Source of the DNA: Euclidia mi
Lineage: Eukaryota > Arthropoda > Insecta > Lepidoptera > Erebidae
Assembly: GCA_944739405.2 (NCBI GenBank)
Contig: OX123209.2
Coordinates: forward strand, 8,563,217-8,627,216
DNA: 64,000 nt
Direction of reading: 5' to 3'
Of this stretch, positions 55,013 to 64,000 are shown piece after piece. The notes beneath the pieces are model-generated. The model was not told where the DNA came from. It ran no database searches and was given only the letters and a program-made list of their open reading frames with translations. Numbering within the stretch: position 1 is the stretch's first letter; the number at the start of each line of letters is the position of its first letter. Made by a program: the position numbers and the translations under genes.

Positions 55013-57265
55013 ATGAAACGTAAATATGAACGATTATATCGTGTAGAGTGGGAGCAGGATCCATTACTTTCGTCCTGGATAACAAAAGCGAAAGATGAAG
55101 ATGTTGCATGGTGTAAAGCATGTAACACTAAGTTAGTGCCTAGATTGTCTATCATAAAAGAACATGGAACCACTACAAACACAAGAAGAACATGATCGGA
55201 TATAGTGGGCAGTCATCGGTGAGTATACATTTTTTTTACATATAAAAGTGCTCCCACAAAGCAATAATTTAACGTTTAAAAAACATCGTGTAGCACGATA
55301 ATATTTTATAACAGAGTGTAAAATACTATAAAAAAGTTATACAACTAATATTATGCAACATTCTCTAACGTTATATAACTGCTGTGTGGCACTTAACAGG
55401 AAATTTATAGGGAGTACCTATTAGTAAATTAGTAGTAGCATTACTATTAAAATTTCTTTATAATTTCAGGTGCAAAAGTTTTTTAAAACGTCTTCACTAG
55501 AAGATCAGGTGAAAAAAGCAGAGCTCAACATGTGTGCTCTGTTGGTAGAACATAATTTACCCTTTCGCGTCATGGATCATATGAGTGAAATTATTTCAAA
55601 ATGCTTTAGCAATCCAGAGGTGGCAAAATCTTTCTCCAACAGTAACATATAATGTTTTGAAGCCGGAACTGGAGAGGGAAATGCAGGCAGATTTAAGATC
55701 ATGTCAGAATGATAATACCCGTGCACCAGTGTATTCTTTGATCATAGATGAGAATACAGACGTTTCATCGACGAAAATGCTTGTTATAGTAATTAAATAC
55801 TATTCTGAGAAGTCACTAGCGTTAAAAACGAAATTTCCAACTATGGTAGATTTAGAAGGGGAATCGGCACAGAATTTGTTTGACGCTCTTTCAAAAGCTT
55901 TACGTGATTCAAACCTTGAAATAAAAGATGCAGTTGGTTTCGGAGCCGACACTACCAATGTAATGTTTGGTGAACATGGTGGCATTATTGCTAAAATTAA
56001 GGATGTGAATCCGCATTGCTTATTTATCAAATGTGTCTGTCATTCCACGGTTTTATCCGTTAGTCACGCATCAAAAGACACATCACCAAGAGCTAGTCAA
56101 AGAAGTTTATGGGTATTTTGCTCACAGTAGCAAAAGGCAGAGGGAATTTTCGGAGTTCTAAGAATTTGCAAATACAGATAAACACAAAATACTACAACAT
56201 TACGATATTCGTTGGCTGTCATTCCACTCCTGTGTCAACAGAATTCTTGGGCAATGGGATGCGCTAAAAATTTACTTTCAAGGCCAATATTTGCACGACA
56301 AAAATATATCCTCCCAATTTTTATACGAGAGCTTTAATAACATAATATTTAAACTACATATATTTTTACGCGCTTGACTACATTCTGCCTATTGTCAATA
56401 AATTAAATATGGTATTTCAATGGGATAATTCGACTGTACACTTGGTTTATAAAGACGTGTCTGAAATGTTTATGGCATTGTTAAGCTGCTACATGAAAGT
56501 CAATTACGTTAAGAGTACAGACCCACTTCTTCTAGATCCGACATCCAGCGTTAACTATTTACCTTGAAGGATATGTATTTAGGTGTTAACGTCAGCAGAG
56601 AAATTACTTGTCTAGCAAGAGATGTAAATCTGAAACCTGCAATACAAACGTTTCTTGAGCACATGCAATCATTTCTTATTCAACTTTCAAGTCAACTTAA
56701 AACACGTCTGCCATTAAATGATCTTTTTAAGCAATTACAGTTCTTAGCTCCTCAAGACGTTGTATGCAAGGAGTTTTCTTCGATAGCAAATGTTATTACG
56801 CAATTCCCTAATCTTGTTGATGAACATACAATTCAAAAAGTTGACGATGAATATAGACAATTGAAATTTGACAAAGATGTTAGTGATTTATTAGAATCTG
56901 GCGGAAGTAACGCTAAGCCAACTCTAAATATTGATAAATTTTGGGGTGCCATTGGTAAAATTCGAAATTCAAATGGAGACTTAAAATACGTTAATGTTTC
57001 TAATTTTGTAAAAGGTTTGTTATGTTTGCCAATGTCGAATGCTGCTTGTGAAAGGATATTCTCGCAAATCAACCTCATAAAAACAAAAACGCGGAATAGA
57101 TTTATTAATAAACATGTCGCCTCTATTTTACATGTTAAACAGGGCATTAGTGAATTTGGTGACTGCGTTTCATTCCAACCAACTAAAGAAATGATTAAAC
57201 AAATGACAAAAGCGATGTATAAAGAAAGTGATCAAGAAGAATACGATGCTAATACGAGTGTATAA
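55013..57265 (+). pseudogene. hAT transposase (two exons), decayed
   Basis: Exon 1 (ATG 55013) has a BED-like finger (WCKACNTKL then H...H after a frameshift) and a gtgagt donor near 55218. Exon 2 follows a tttcag acceptor at about 55470 with VQKFFKTSSLEDQVKKAELN, then YSLIIDENTDVSSTKML (first catalytic Asp) and VGFGADTTNVMFGEHGG (second). It continues KCVCHSTVLSVSHASKD, HYDIRWLSFHSCVNRIL and, near 57000, LLCLPMSNAACERIFSQINL, the hAT dimerisation motif, ending at 57265. Frameshifts and stops near 55190, 55640, 56100-56160, 56375 and 56565 disable it. Confidence 0.87.
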
Positions 57266-57714
57266 TTTAATTTTAGTTCACTTTAAGACTTTAAGATCAA
57301 TTATTTTAAATAAAACTCCAAAAAATAATGTGTCTGTTTATTTTAAATTATTAATTTATATTGGCATTTTGTGGTTTCGATTTTGGCAGGATTTGTCAGT
57401 TTTCTTGCATAAGTGGGGCAGGATCTCTAATTTAAAGTTGGTCACACTGATTGCTGAATTTTACTGATCACGAATATATGGTAGCTGTACTAGTAGTAAA
57501 TGATTGGTATAATTTACAATCACATACTTTTGAATCACTTCGACGCCACATAGTTCTGACGCGAACTCCGTTCATTAGTATTGAATTTCTGACTTTGATC
57601 ATCTACTTTTGCTGTTGACTGTACTACGCAACAGTGTTTTTGTTTTCGTAAAAAAAAAAACAATTTTAAGATTAGAGTGTGAATATTGTGACTAGTGATT
57701 AACTGGTTAGTACC

Positions 57715-58690
57715 ATGAGTAAATCAAATCCTAGTGAAATATGGGCTTATTTTACATGTTGTGATGCTGAACGAGCTAAATTCAAGCTGTGTGATAAGGA
57801 ATATTCGAGAAAAGGAAGGACCAAAACTGCAATGAGAAATCATTTGAAGGCAATGCATAAAACCGAGTTTTCTTAATTAGAAAAACGTTAAAAGCGTAAA
57901 CACGATGCATCAAAAACATCATCATCATCTTCCTGCTGAAATCCTTCGACAAATTGTCATTTACTAGCGATATATGGTCTGATATTTGTTCTGGAGTTTC
58001 ACTACTGAGTTTAACTTGTAATGGGATTACAGAAGAATTTGAAAGAAAAATGATTGTGTTAAAAGCAGAAGTGTTCAATGAAAGCCGCCACAATGGAGAA
58101 AATATTGCTCATAACCTTGAAGAGATCTTATTGCTATGGGAGATACCTAAAGAAAAAGTAAACTGTGTAGTTCGCGACGCAGGTGCTAACATGAAAAAAG
58201 GTGTTAACTTATTAAATGTTTAACATATTGACTGTGCTTCACATAAGATTCAAAATGTGTTAAAAGAAGGGATGAAAGCACAAGAAACTGTCATGGCTAT
58301 AATAACAAAATGCAAAAAGGTGGCAACTCATTTTCATCATTCAACTTCTGCTCAAGACGAGCTGACTAATATACAGAAAAGGCTAAACCAAAAAGCCCTT
58401 AAGATTAAACAAGAAAAGGCCACTAGGTAGAACAGCACTTTTTATATGCTGGAACATATTTTGCAAGTCAAAGAGTCTTTATGTATTTATGCATCAACAA
58501 ATAATAAAATTCCCCTATTAACGTCAGAAGAGTGGATGACTATTGAAAAGCTTATTAATGTACTAAGACCATTTGAAGAACTGACAAAAGAGTTAAGTTC
58601 CGCCGATGTTTCTATATCTTCTTTGATTCCTTTGATCGCTACCCTAGAAAAAAATATTCATCGTATCTGCGATTACTACAAACCCGTGTG
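57715..58690 (+). pseudogene. ZBED-type hAT transposase remnant
   Basis: From ATG 57715: a BED zinc finger (MSKSNPSEIWAYFTCCD, KFKLCDKEYSRKG, LKAMHKTEF). After stops follow SFTSDIWSDICSGVSLLSL (catalytic region), NESRHNGENIAHNLEEILLL, VVRDAGANM, a TAG in ATR(*)NSTFYMLEHIL and LRPFEELTKELSSADVSISS. It is cut off at 58690 where a mariner sequence begins. Distinct from the hAT just upstream. Confidence 0.82.
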
Positions 58691-59325
58691 AGAAGAATGT
58701 TGGAACGCATTCCTCTTGAAGAGATAAGAGGGCTTTACTTTCAACATGATGGAGCACCACCTCATTTCGCCATCAGCGTACGGGAATTTTTGAAGTGTGT
58801 GGTACGGCGGTGAAAGGTGGTAGGAGGGCCAGTGCCGTGGCCTCCTCGCTCACCGGATTTAACCCCTCTAGACTTTTTTTTGTGGGGCCGTGTAAAGGAC
58901 ATAGGGGCTATTTTTATATGACATTGATATCATAATTTGAATGGATTTAAAAGCGGTATTCTGATAACCTTGTGCCATTATCGTATAATTTAAAATAAAC
59001 AGTTCGTCGTTGACACATACGATCTTGTTACAATTTCATTCAAATATCATATAATTTAGAAGAATACGCTTTTTGTGACGCAAGTATGACATTGACATCA
59101 TATTGACATCATATCGCGACTATATTTATTTAGCGGAATTGGGCCCCTTGTGTATGGCCAAACCGGACATGATATTAGAAGTGTGGAAGAACTAAAAAGG
59201 CGCATCAAACGCGCATTTAGGAAAGTAAATCGTGAAACGGACACATTAAATAAAGTGAAGAGACATGTACGTAAACGTGCCTTCATTTGTGTGCAACGCG
59301 GAGGCGGACTTGTGCAATAGTTTTG
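58685..59325 (+). pseudogene. mariner transposase remnant with 240-bp insertion
   Basis: 58685-58905 reads RRMLERIPLEEIRGLYFQHD, then GAPPHFAISVREFL, a stop, and WPPRSPDLTPLDFFLWGRVK, the last two catalytic blocks (about 40 residues between Asp residues). After a non-coding insertion (58906-59145) the C-terminus continues SVEELKRRIKRAFRKVN, NKVKRHVRKRAFICVQRGGG. It begins abruptly at the join with the ZBED-type hAT. Confidence 0.82.
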
Positions 59326-59369
59326 TAGATAAGTAGGCATGGAGTGTGTAAATAACTGTAAATACGTTG

Positions 59370-59488
59370 CAATAGTCGTAAATAGGATGATTAACTTGTA
59401 AACACGGTCCAATTGTTGTAAATAAGATGATTAACTTGTAAATAAGGTCCAATTGTTGTAAATAAGATGATTAACTTTTAAACACGCC
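59370..59488. repeat. 40-bp tandem repeat, three copies
   Basis: The unit caattgttgtaaataagatg + attaacttgtaaa occurs at 59370, 59410 and 59450 with a few changes. Confidence 0.88.
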
Positions 59489-59973
59489 AAGTTACTGTAA
59501 TTTATCGTTATTTGATATTAATCTACGTAAGTACCTAGTTTAAAAATAATAAGAATAAAATTACGATTCTTACACTAACTTGACAGTCCAAAGCCTGTTT
59601 GAAGTGTGATGGGAAGTTTATCGTCTTATTTAGATAAGTACCTACGTCAGTTTTTTGGAAGAATGCAGTAGCTGGTGAGTATTTGCACACTTGTTTGTTT
59701 GCGTATTATTGCGTAGCTAGTAGATTAGATAGTGGTGTGACGAACTAGTCAGATGATTTCAGTTTTCATTCACAGAACAGATAGAAAGAGACAGCAGTTT
59801 TCATTGACAAATTTGTGAACCACGTTATGCAGAGTAGGGTCAATGTTTATTTAACTACTTTATTTTGTCAAATTGAATTAACTGTCCCGGGGTACGAAAG
59901 TTCTTCACTATTGTAATCTTTAAACATCATACTACCTCCCATTAAAGCCGTGGCAGATATTTTTATAGCACCT
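59489..59973. other. Non-coding stretch
   Basis: AT-rich and without recognisable features. Confidence 0.4.
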
Positions 59974-61457
59974 TATATACACGCTGATTTTTAATTGGTT
60001 TTGGAGCGAAAGCCATCTTATTACTTATCGTTAACAGAACCTAACCAGCTAATAATATTTGAAATATAAGCTAAAAAAATATTGAGAAAATAAATAATTT
60101 AATAGTTCGAGAGCACGAAGTATCACCATTGCCGCGCGCTAACGAAATCCGTTCGATCGTGTCATATACACACATAGGTACTAGGCATTGGTCATTCAAC
60201 TGCGGTGTCTGCGATCCCCCCCCCCCCAATCCTGCGCGCGCGCCTCGCTTGTATGAGAGGCCCCGTCTGCATTTCAACACAGGGCCAGCCAATAGCGGTG
60301 GCTTGACGCGGGCGCAATGCATCACTCGTATCCAATCACATTCGACTGTGTTCGGGTTCATTTGGCATGGGCCAGTAGTCCGTAGCCTTGAACTTCAGTC
60401 TTAAGAAATTAGGTCAGCGAGATAGTTGTATGTCACGTTTTATCGCATCACTTTGTGTCCGTCCTGCGTAATAAGTCGAGTATTATGGTCCCTATGTACC
60501 TAATTATTACGTGTTTGGAGATAACACGGAAGAAGCGACGTGTTCGAAGTGTAGTTAAAATACATAGGTGATAAGATAAGGTGAACGAAACAAGTGAAAC
60601 TGTGTGAAAGGTGTAAATTGATTGTGATGTAGGCAGCAGACAGCTAAGGTAAATGATTTATTCATTTTTGAATACCTACAGTGATTACATTCTTTTAAAT
60701 ACGTTAGAAATACGCAAGTAGGTACTAAACTTTTCCATTGTTAAAACCTTTGTCTAGTTATTCAAAAGATAATGTAGGTACCTATGGCAAACAACGTAAC
60801 TTATCGTGTTTCTTCTAAAAGTTCATTATGATTTCGTGAACCCACAGCTTATTCGTCAGTCCGAGTAATGTACGAAGGAATTATTGAATAGGTATAGCTA
60901 TTTAGTTACATACGTTTATTGTTCTAATTATTTATTACTGCACTTCATGGTTGGCGTAGTGGCTTAAGCGATGTTTCACACAACACTTTGTGTGATTCAT
61001 AAATTCTTGTTTCGACTCCTGTGTCCGTTAGTGGTAGGTTTGTAATGTCCTTCGGAACACAAGATTTAGCACTAGGGTACGGGAGTGGTTGGTTCTTAAA
61101 AAGAGAACAAAAGAAGAAACAACATGTGTTTAAAATTGTTGGCATCGTAATTACCTAAATCGTGTTTTCTAAGTAAATTACGTATCACTCGGTCCGCACT
61201 AACTACGAGTACCTACAACCGCTGTAGGTAACAGCTGACGGTGCGGCCGGCGCGCACGGCGAGGTCACGACCGCGCGGCGCTCGAACATACCTAACCCGA
61301 GAGAATCGTACGTTCCTACGTATTTCCAGCAGTTACTGACTTTTATAACCTTTTTGTTTTAGGTGCTAGATGAATTTTGATTTTTAATATGAATAGAGGA
61401 TTTTATTTCGGACATGAGGTTTCTTTTTCCTAAACCAATAAAAAATCAGCGTGTATA
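59974..61457. repeat. Possible DNA element bounded by 27-bp inverted repeats
   Basis: 59974-60001 (tatacacgctgatttttaat plus tggtttt) is inverted at 61431-61457 with one or two differences. Inside are a run of ten C (60218-60227), GC-rich blocks at 60230-60310 and 61210-61310 and a tRNA-like SINE. No transposase. The first non-coding part might hold a promoter (aag|gtaaatg donor at 60648). Confidence 0.5.
60949..61035 (+). mobile_element. tRNA-like SINE head
   Basis: ggttggcgtagtggcttaag (box-A-like) and gtttcgactcctg (box-B-like) at tRNA spacing, followed by tagtggtaggtt. It has no acceptor stem pairing, so I call it a SINE and not a tRNA gene. Confidence 0.55.
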
Positions 61458-62055
61458 TTCGCCCGTATACAACATGTAACAAGTTTAATGCACACTCTGA
61501 AAGTACTTTGTTCAGAATCGGCTACTGAATCCATTTCTGACATTTTTTATATCATTTTTTTTTAATCCTAAAATAATAAAAATTACGTAAATTATAGTCA
61601 CTCATTGCTTTGAAAAGTCGAAATATACGAAAATAAACCTTAAGTCGACGTAGAACGGCTTCTTTTTAAATGCATTTGTTTTATGGCTCCACGTACAGGA
61701 ACGCACACATTAATACAACATAACAGTCGGTACAAGACAATAACTCACAATTGACCACCAAAATATCTATCATCTTTCTTTCGCTTACGTATTAACAGCG
61801 GTAAAGAGTGAGACGTAATGTGTCTCACTAGTCACTTGTCACCGTCGCGTCGGTCGCCCGCGCTGGTAGGGTACAGCGCCGGCCGGGCGGCCATTGTTGC
61901 GCTTAGATAAATAACATTAGTCATCTACCTGGATTCTCTGTGAGTGTAGTGAAAAAATATTTTAACAAGTTTACTTACTTGTTTATTTACAAAATGTGTA
62001 TTATCAACATGATAGTGCCCCCGCGCATTTTACGTAGAACGTTCGAGATCAACGT
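61458..62055. other. Non-coding stretch with a GC-rich patch
   Basis: 61835-61900 is CpG-rich (cgccggccgggcggccattg) within AT-rich sequence, compatible with a promoter or 5' UTR, but no downstream gene is recognised. Confidence 0.35.
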
Positions 62056-62345
62056 GATGTCGAATACAAGGAGCGCTGGATCGATCGCGGCGGTCCTGTC
62101 CAGTAGCCTCCTAGGTCGCCTGACTTGACGCCCCTGGACTTTTGCTTTATGGGGACATACCTATTAAACCACTAGTTGATTGTGACAAGACAACAAGTGC
62201 CGGGGAGTTAAAATAAGATATCAGCTGCTTTTGAAACAGTGAAAATAAACACTGAAGTGTTAAGTGAACTAAAGGAATATTTAAGCCAGGTGGTGGACAC
62301 CTGGTGTCAGTATTTTATAAAAAGGACGCCGAGCAAGTGACAATA
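62056..62345 (+). pseudogene. mariner transposase C-terminal scrap
   Basis: One frame contains YKERWIDRGGPVQ, a stop, and PPRSPDLTPLDFCFMGTY; a later frame reads ISAAFETVKINTEVL. This matches the third catalytic region of the mariner at 58.7-59.3 kb (RGGP..WPPRSPDLTPLDFFLWG). Confidence 0.75.
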
Positions 62346-62775
62346 AGCCTGTGAGTAATTTGGTTATTCTATTATTGTAAAAAAAATATTATTCACAACT
62401 TTAAACACGCCGTTCTTCTTTAATTCTCTCATTGATACTCTTTTACTTTAATTTCTAATGTATCAATAATGCTAACTAGGTATGATCAAATTAAGATAGT
62501 CACAATAGCCACTAACGATGTTAAAAAATGATAGACCGTATCGTATTTCGCTATCGTTTGTTTACCACAGCAACCGTTTCGTGTGATTATGTGCGTGCGC
62601 AGGTTTGTGGTGACCACACATTTCACTTAAAATCAAGTTTATATTTTCGATAAAAAACAATGTTTAGGCTAATAAAAAAAATATTTCAATGCATGCATTA
62701 TGATTATAAAAAGGTTTTCTAATTGAGGTGTCTGAGGATGTGCGTTATTTACGTTACACGTTGTATGCAACCTTT
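62346..62775. other. Non-coding stretch
   Basis: No recognisable gene or repeat. Confidence 0.4.
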
Positions 62776-63947
62776 ATTGCCCAAAATGAGGAAATTCAAA
62801 GAAAAGTTAATAAGTTATTAGAGAATAATGTTATTAAAGAATCCCAATTAAAAAGTATTGGATAGTTATAGATTACCGTAGGTTAAACGAAATCACAATA
62901 GACGATAAGTTTGATAGGCTAGGAAAAGCGTCCTATTTTTCTACAATCGATCTAGCAAGTGGTTACCATCAATTGGAGGTCCATGAAGCAGATCAACCGA
63001 AGACAGCATTCACTACGCAGTCGGGACATTACGAGTTTACTCGAATGCCCTTTGGTTTGAAGACGGCTCCTGCCACTTTTCAGAGAGCTATGGATAACGT
63101 GCTCAGAGGTCTGCAAGGTATCTATTGCTTAGTTTACTTAGATGACATAATAGTTTTTTCATATAGAAAACACATAGAAAAACTAAGGAAAATTTTCGAT
63201 AGGTTAAGAGAATTAAATCTTAAAGTTACGTTAGATAAGTGCGAATTTTTAAGGAAACAAGTTTTGTACTTAGGACATACTATTTCTAAGGACGGTTTAA
63301 AACCGAATAATGATAAAATAAAAGCTGTATTAAATTTTCCGATACCGAAAACGCAAACGGAAATAAAAAGTTTTCTTGGCTTAGTAGGTTATTATAGCAA
63401 ATTTATAAAAGACTTTAGTAAAATCACACAACCCGTAACAAGTTGTCTAAAGAAAGGTAGAAAGATAGTTTTAAATACAGTATACATAAACGCATTCGAA
63501 AAGTGTAAAGAACTGCTAACAAATGCACCTTTACTTCAGTTTCCAGATTTCGATAAACCATTTTTATTCACAACTGACGCATCAAACTATGCGATCGGTG
63601 CCGTATTATCACAAGGCTCTGTCGGCAGTGATAAACCTGTAGCTTATGCTAGTAGAATGTTAAATGATGCAGAAACCCGCTATAGCACTATAGAAAAAGA
63701 ATTGCTTGCTGTAATATGGGCATGTAAGCACTTTAGACCGTATTTATATGGTAGAAAATTTACGATATTAAGTGATCATAGACCGCTTGTATGGTTACAG
63801 AATTTTAAAAAACCTGGTAGTCGCTTAACTCGTTGGAGACTTAGATTAGATGAATACGATTACGATATTAAATACAAGCCAGGTAAACAGAATGGCAACG
63901 CAGATGCATTGTCACGAATAAAACTTAATGCGTTAGATAAAAGATAA
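62776..63947 (+). pseudogene. Ty3/gypsy reverse transcriptase and RNase H
   Basis: Starts with IQRKVNKLLENNVIKES, jumps to YWIVIDYRRLNEITIDDKFD and, after a second in-frame loss, GKASYFSTIDLASGYHQLEV. The frame then holds TRMPFGLKTAPATFQRAM, the active site CLVYLDDIIVFS, KSFLGLVGYYSKFIKDFSKI, RNase H FLFTTDASNYAIGAVLSQG, TRYSTIEKELLAVIWACKHF and KPGKQNGNADALSRI, stop at 63945. Over 320 codons are open, but the two deletions at the RT start remove the region between fingers and palm. The integrase would lie beyond the right edge. It may be the same family as the integrase at 38.8 kb, which cannot be told here. Confidence 0.9.
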
Positions 63948-64000
63948 TCTTCCCGCTCAAATAAATTTCCCAGACTCTTATCGTTATCTCATCTGACAAT

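Larger units (their letters stand above)
53379..57449 (+). mobile_element. hAT element, 4071 bp, with exact 8-bp duplication
   Basis: attgctga flanks it at 53371-53378 and 57450-57457. Ends are inverted over cagtgtgacca, with tggcaggatcctgcc words inside both termini. It carries a two-exon hAT transposase gene (decayed) and has itself received a 1.17-kb MITE containing a SINE. It lies close to the right TIR of the Tc1-type element. Confidence 0.93.
51494..57622. mobile_element. Tc1-type element with about 160-bp TIRs, host of a hAT nest
   Basis: 51494-51655 is inverted at 57462-57622 with about 93% identity. Ends begin cagtcaacagcaaaagtaga, resembling Tc1 termini, and TA lies on both outer sides (51492-51493, 57623-57624). 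Without the hAT and SINE, about 1.8 kb remains with no transposase, so it is a non-autonomous element. Confidence 0.82.

Noticed and set aside
59370..59488. 40-bp tandem repeat as a CRISPR-like array
   Set aside because: The units are contiguous without spacers.
1..64000. CRISPR array, operon, riboswitch or bacterial origin
   Set aside because: Spliced genes, SINEs and LINEs show a eukaryotic genome, and no regularly spaced short repeats with unique spacers are present.

Overview
The window looks like repeat-dense euchromatin or heterochromatin from a lepidopteran (moth or butterfly). It is AT-rich and almost every recognisable gene belongs to a transposable element. It carries repeats typical of Lepidoptera: Lep1-like Helitron fragments ending in CTAG, tRNA-derived SINEs, BEL/Pao, and jockey/CR1-like LINEs. 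Genes show GT-AG introns and no bacterial features. I see no convincing host housekeeping gene.

Layout. 0-9.3 kb: MITE-like debris, a 42-bp perfect-stem hairpin, a five-exon Myb/SANT pseudogene on the minus strand with a mariner in one intron, a piggyBac C-terminal remnant, a Mutator-like transposase remnant split by a SINE, a fold-back element and a Ty3/gypsy integrase remnant. 9.7-37.4 kb: one large nest. A Harbinger element (transposase on +, Myb-like gene on -) is split by a DD41D mariner whose two TIRs lie 25.5 kb apart. That mariner is split inside its coding region by a 24.2-kb insert (X) with inverted ends and a 6-bp duplication. X carries a hAT element that carries an apparently intact Transib (RAG1-like) transposon, a CR1/Daphne-like LINE carrying a BEL retrotransposon and a second LINE, and a multi-exon piggyBac carrying a SINE and a Helitron.

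37.7-42 kb: gypsy LTR and integrase, a copia reverse-transcriptase scrap, a jockey-like LINE and an ISL2EU/Harbinger-like transposase remnant. 42.8-46.8 kb: a second nest, an IS630-like DDE transposon holding two inverted Helitron-like MITEs and a Harbinger MITE. 47.3-51 kb: a pogo-like element and a LINE. 51.5-57.6 kb: a third nest, a Tc1-type element with about 160-bp TIRs carrying a 4.07-kb hAT that itself holds a MITE with a SINE inside. 57.7-64 kb: ZBED-type hAT remnant, two mariner remnants, a 40-bp tandem repeat, an inverted-repeat pair about 1.4 kb apart and a Ty3/gypsy RT-RNase H remnant at the right edge.

Most genes are broken by stops, frameshifts or insertions. The exception is the Transib transposase, a 684-codon open frame inside perfect 37-bp TIRs and a perfect 5-bp target duplication, which argues for recent movement. 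The nested order gives a relative chronology of transposition at one locus.
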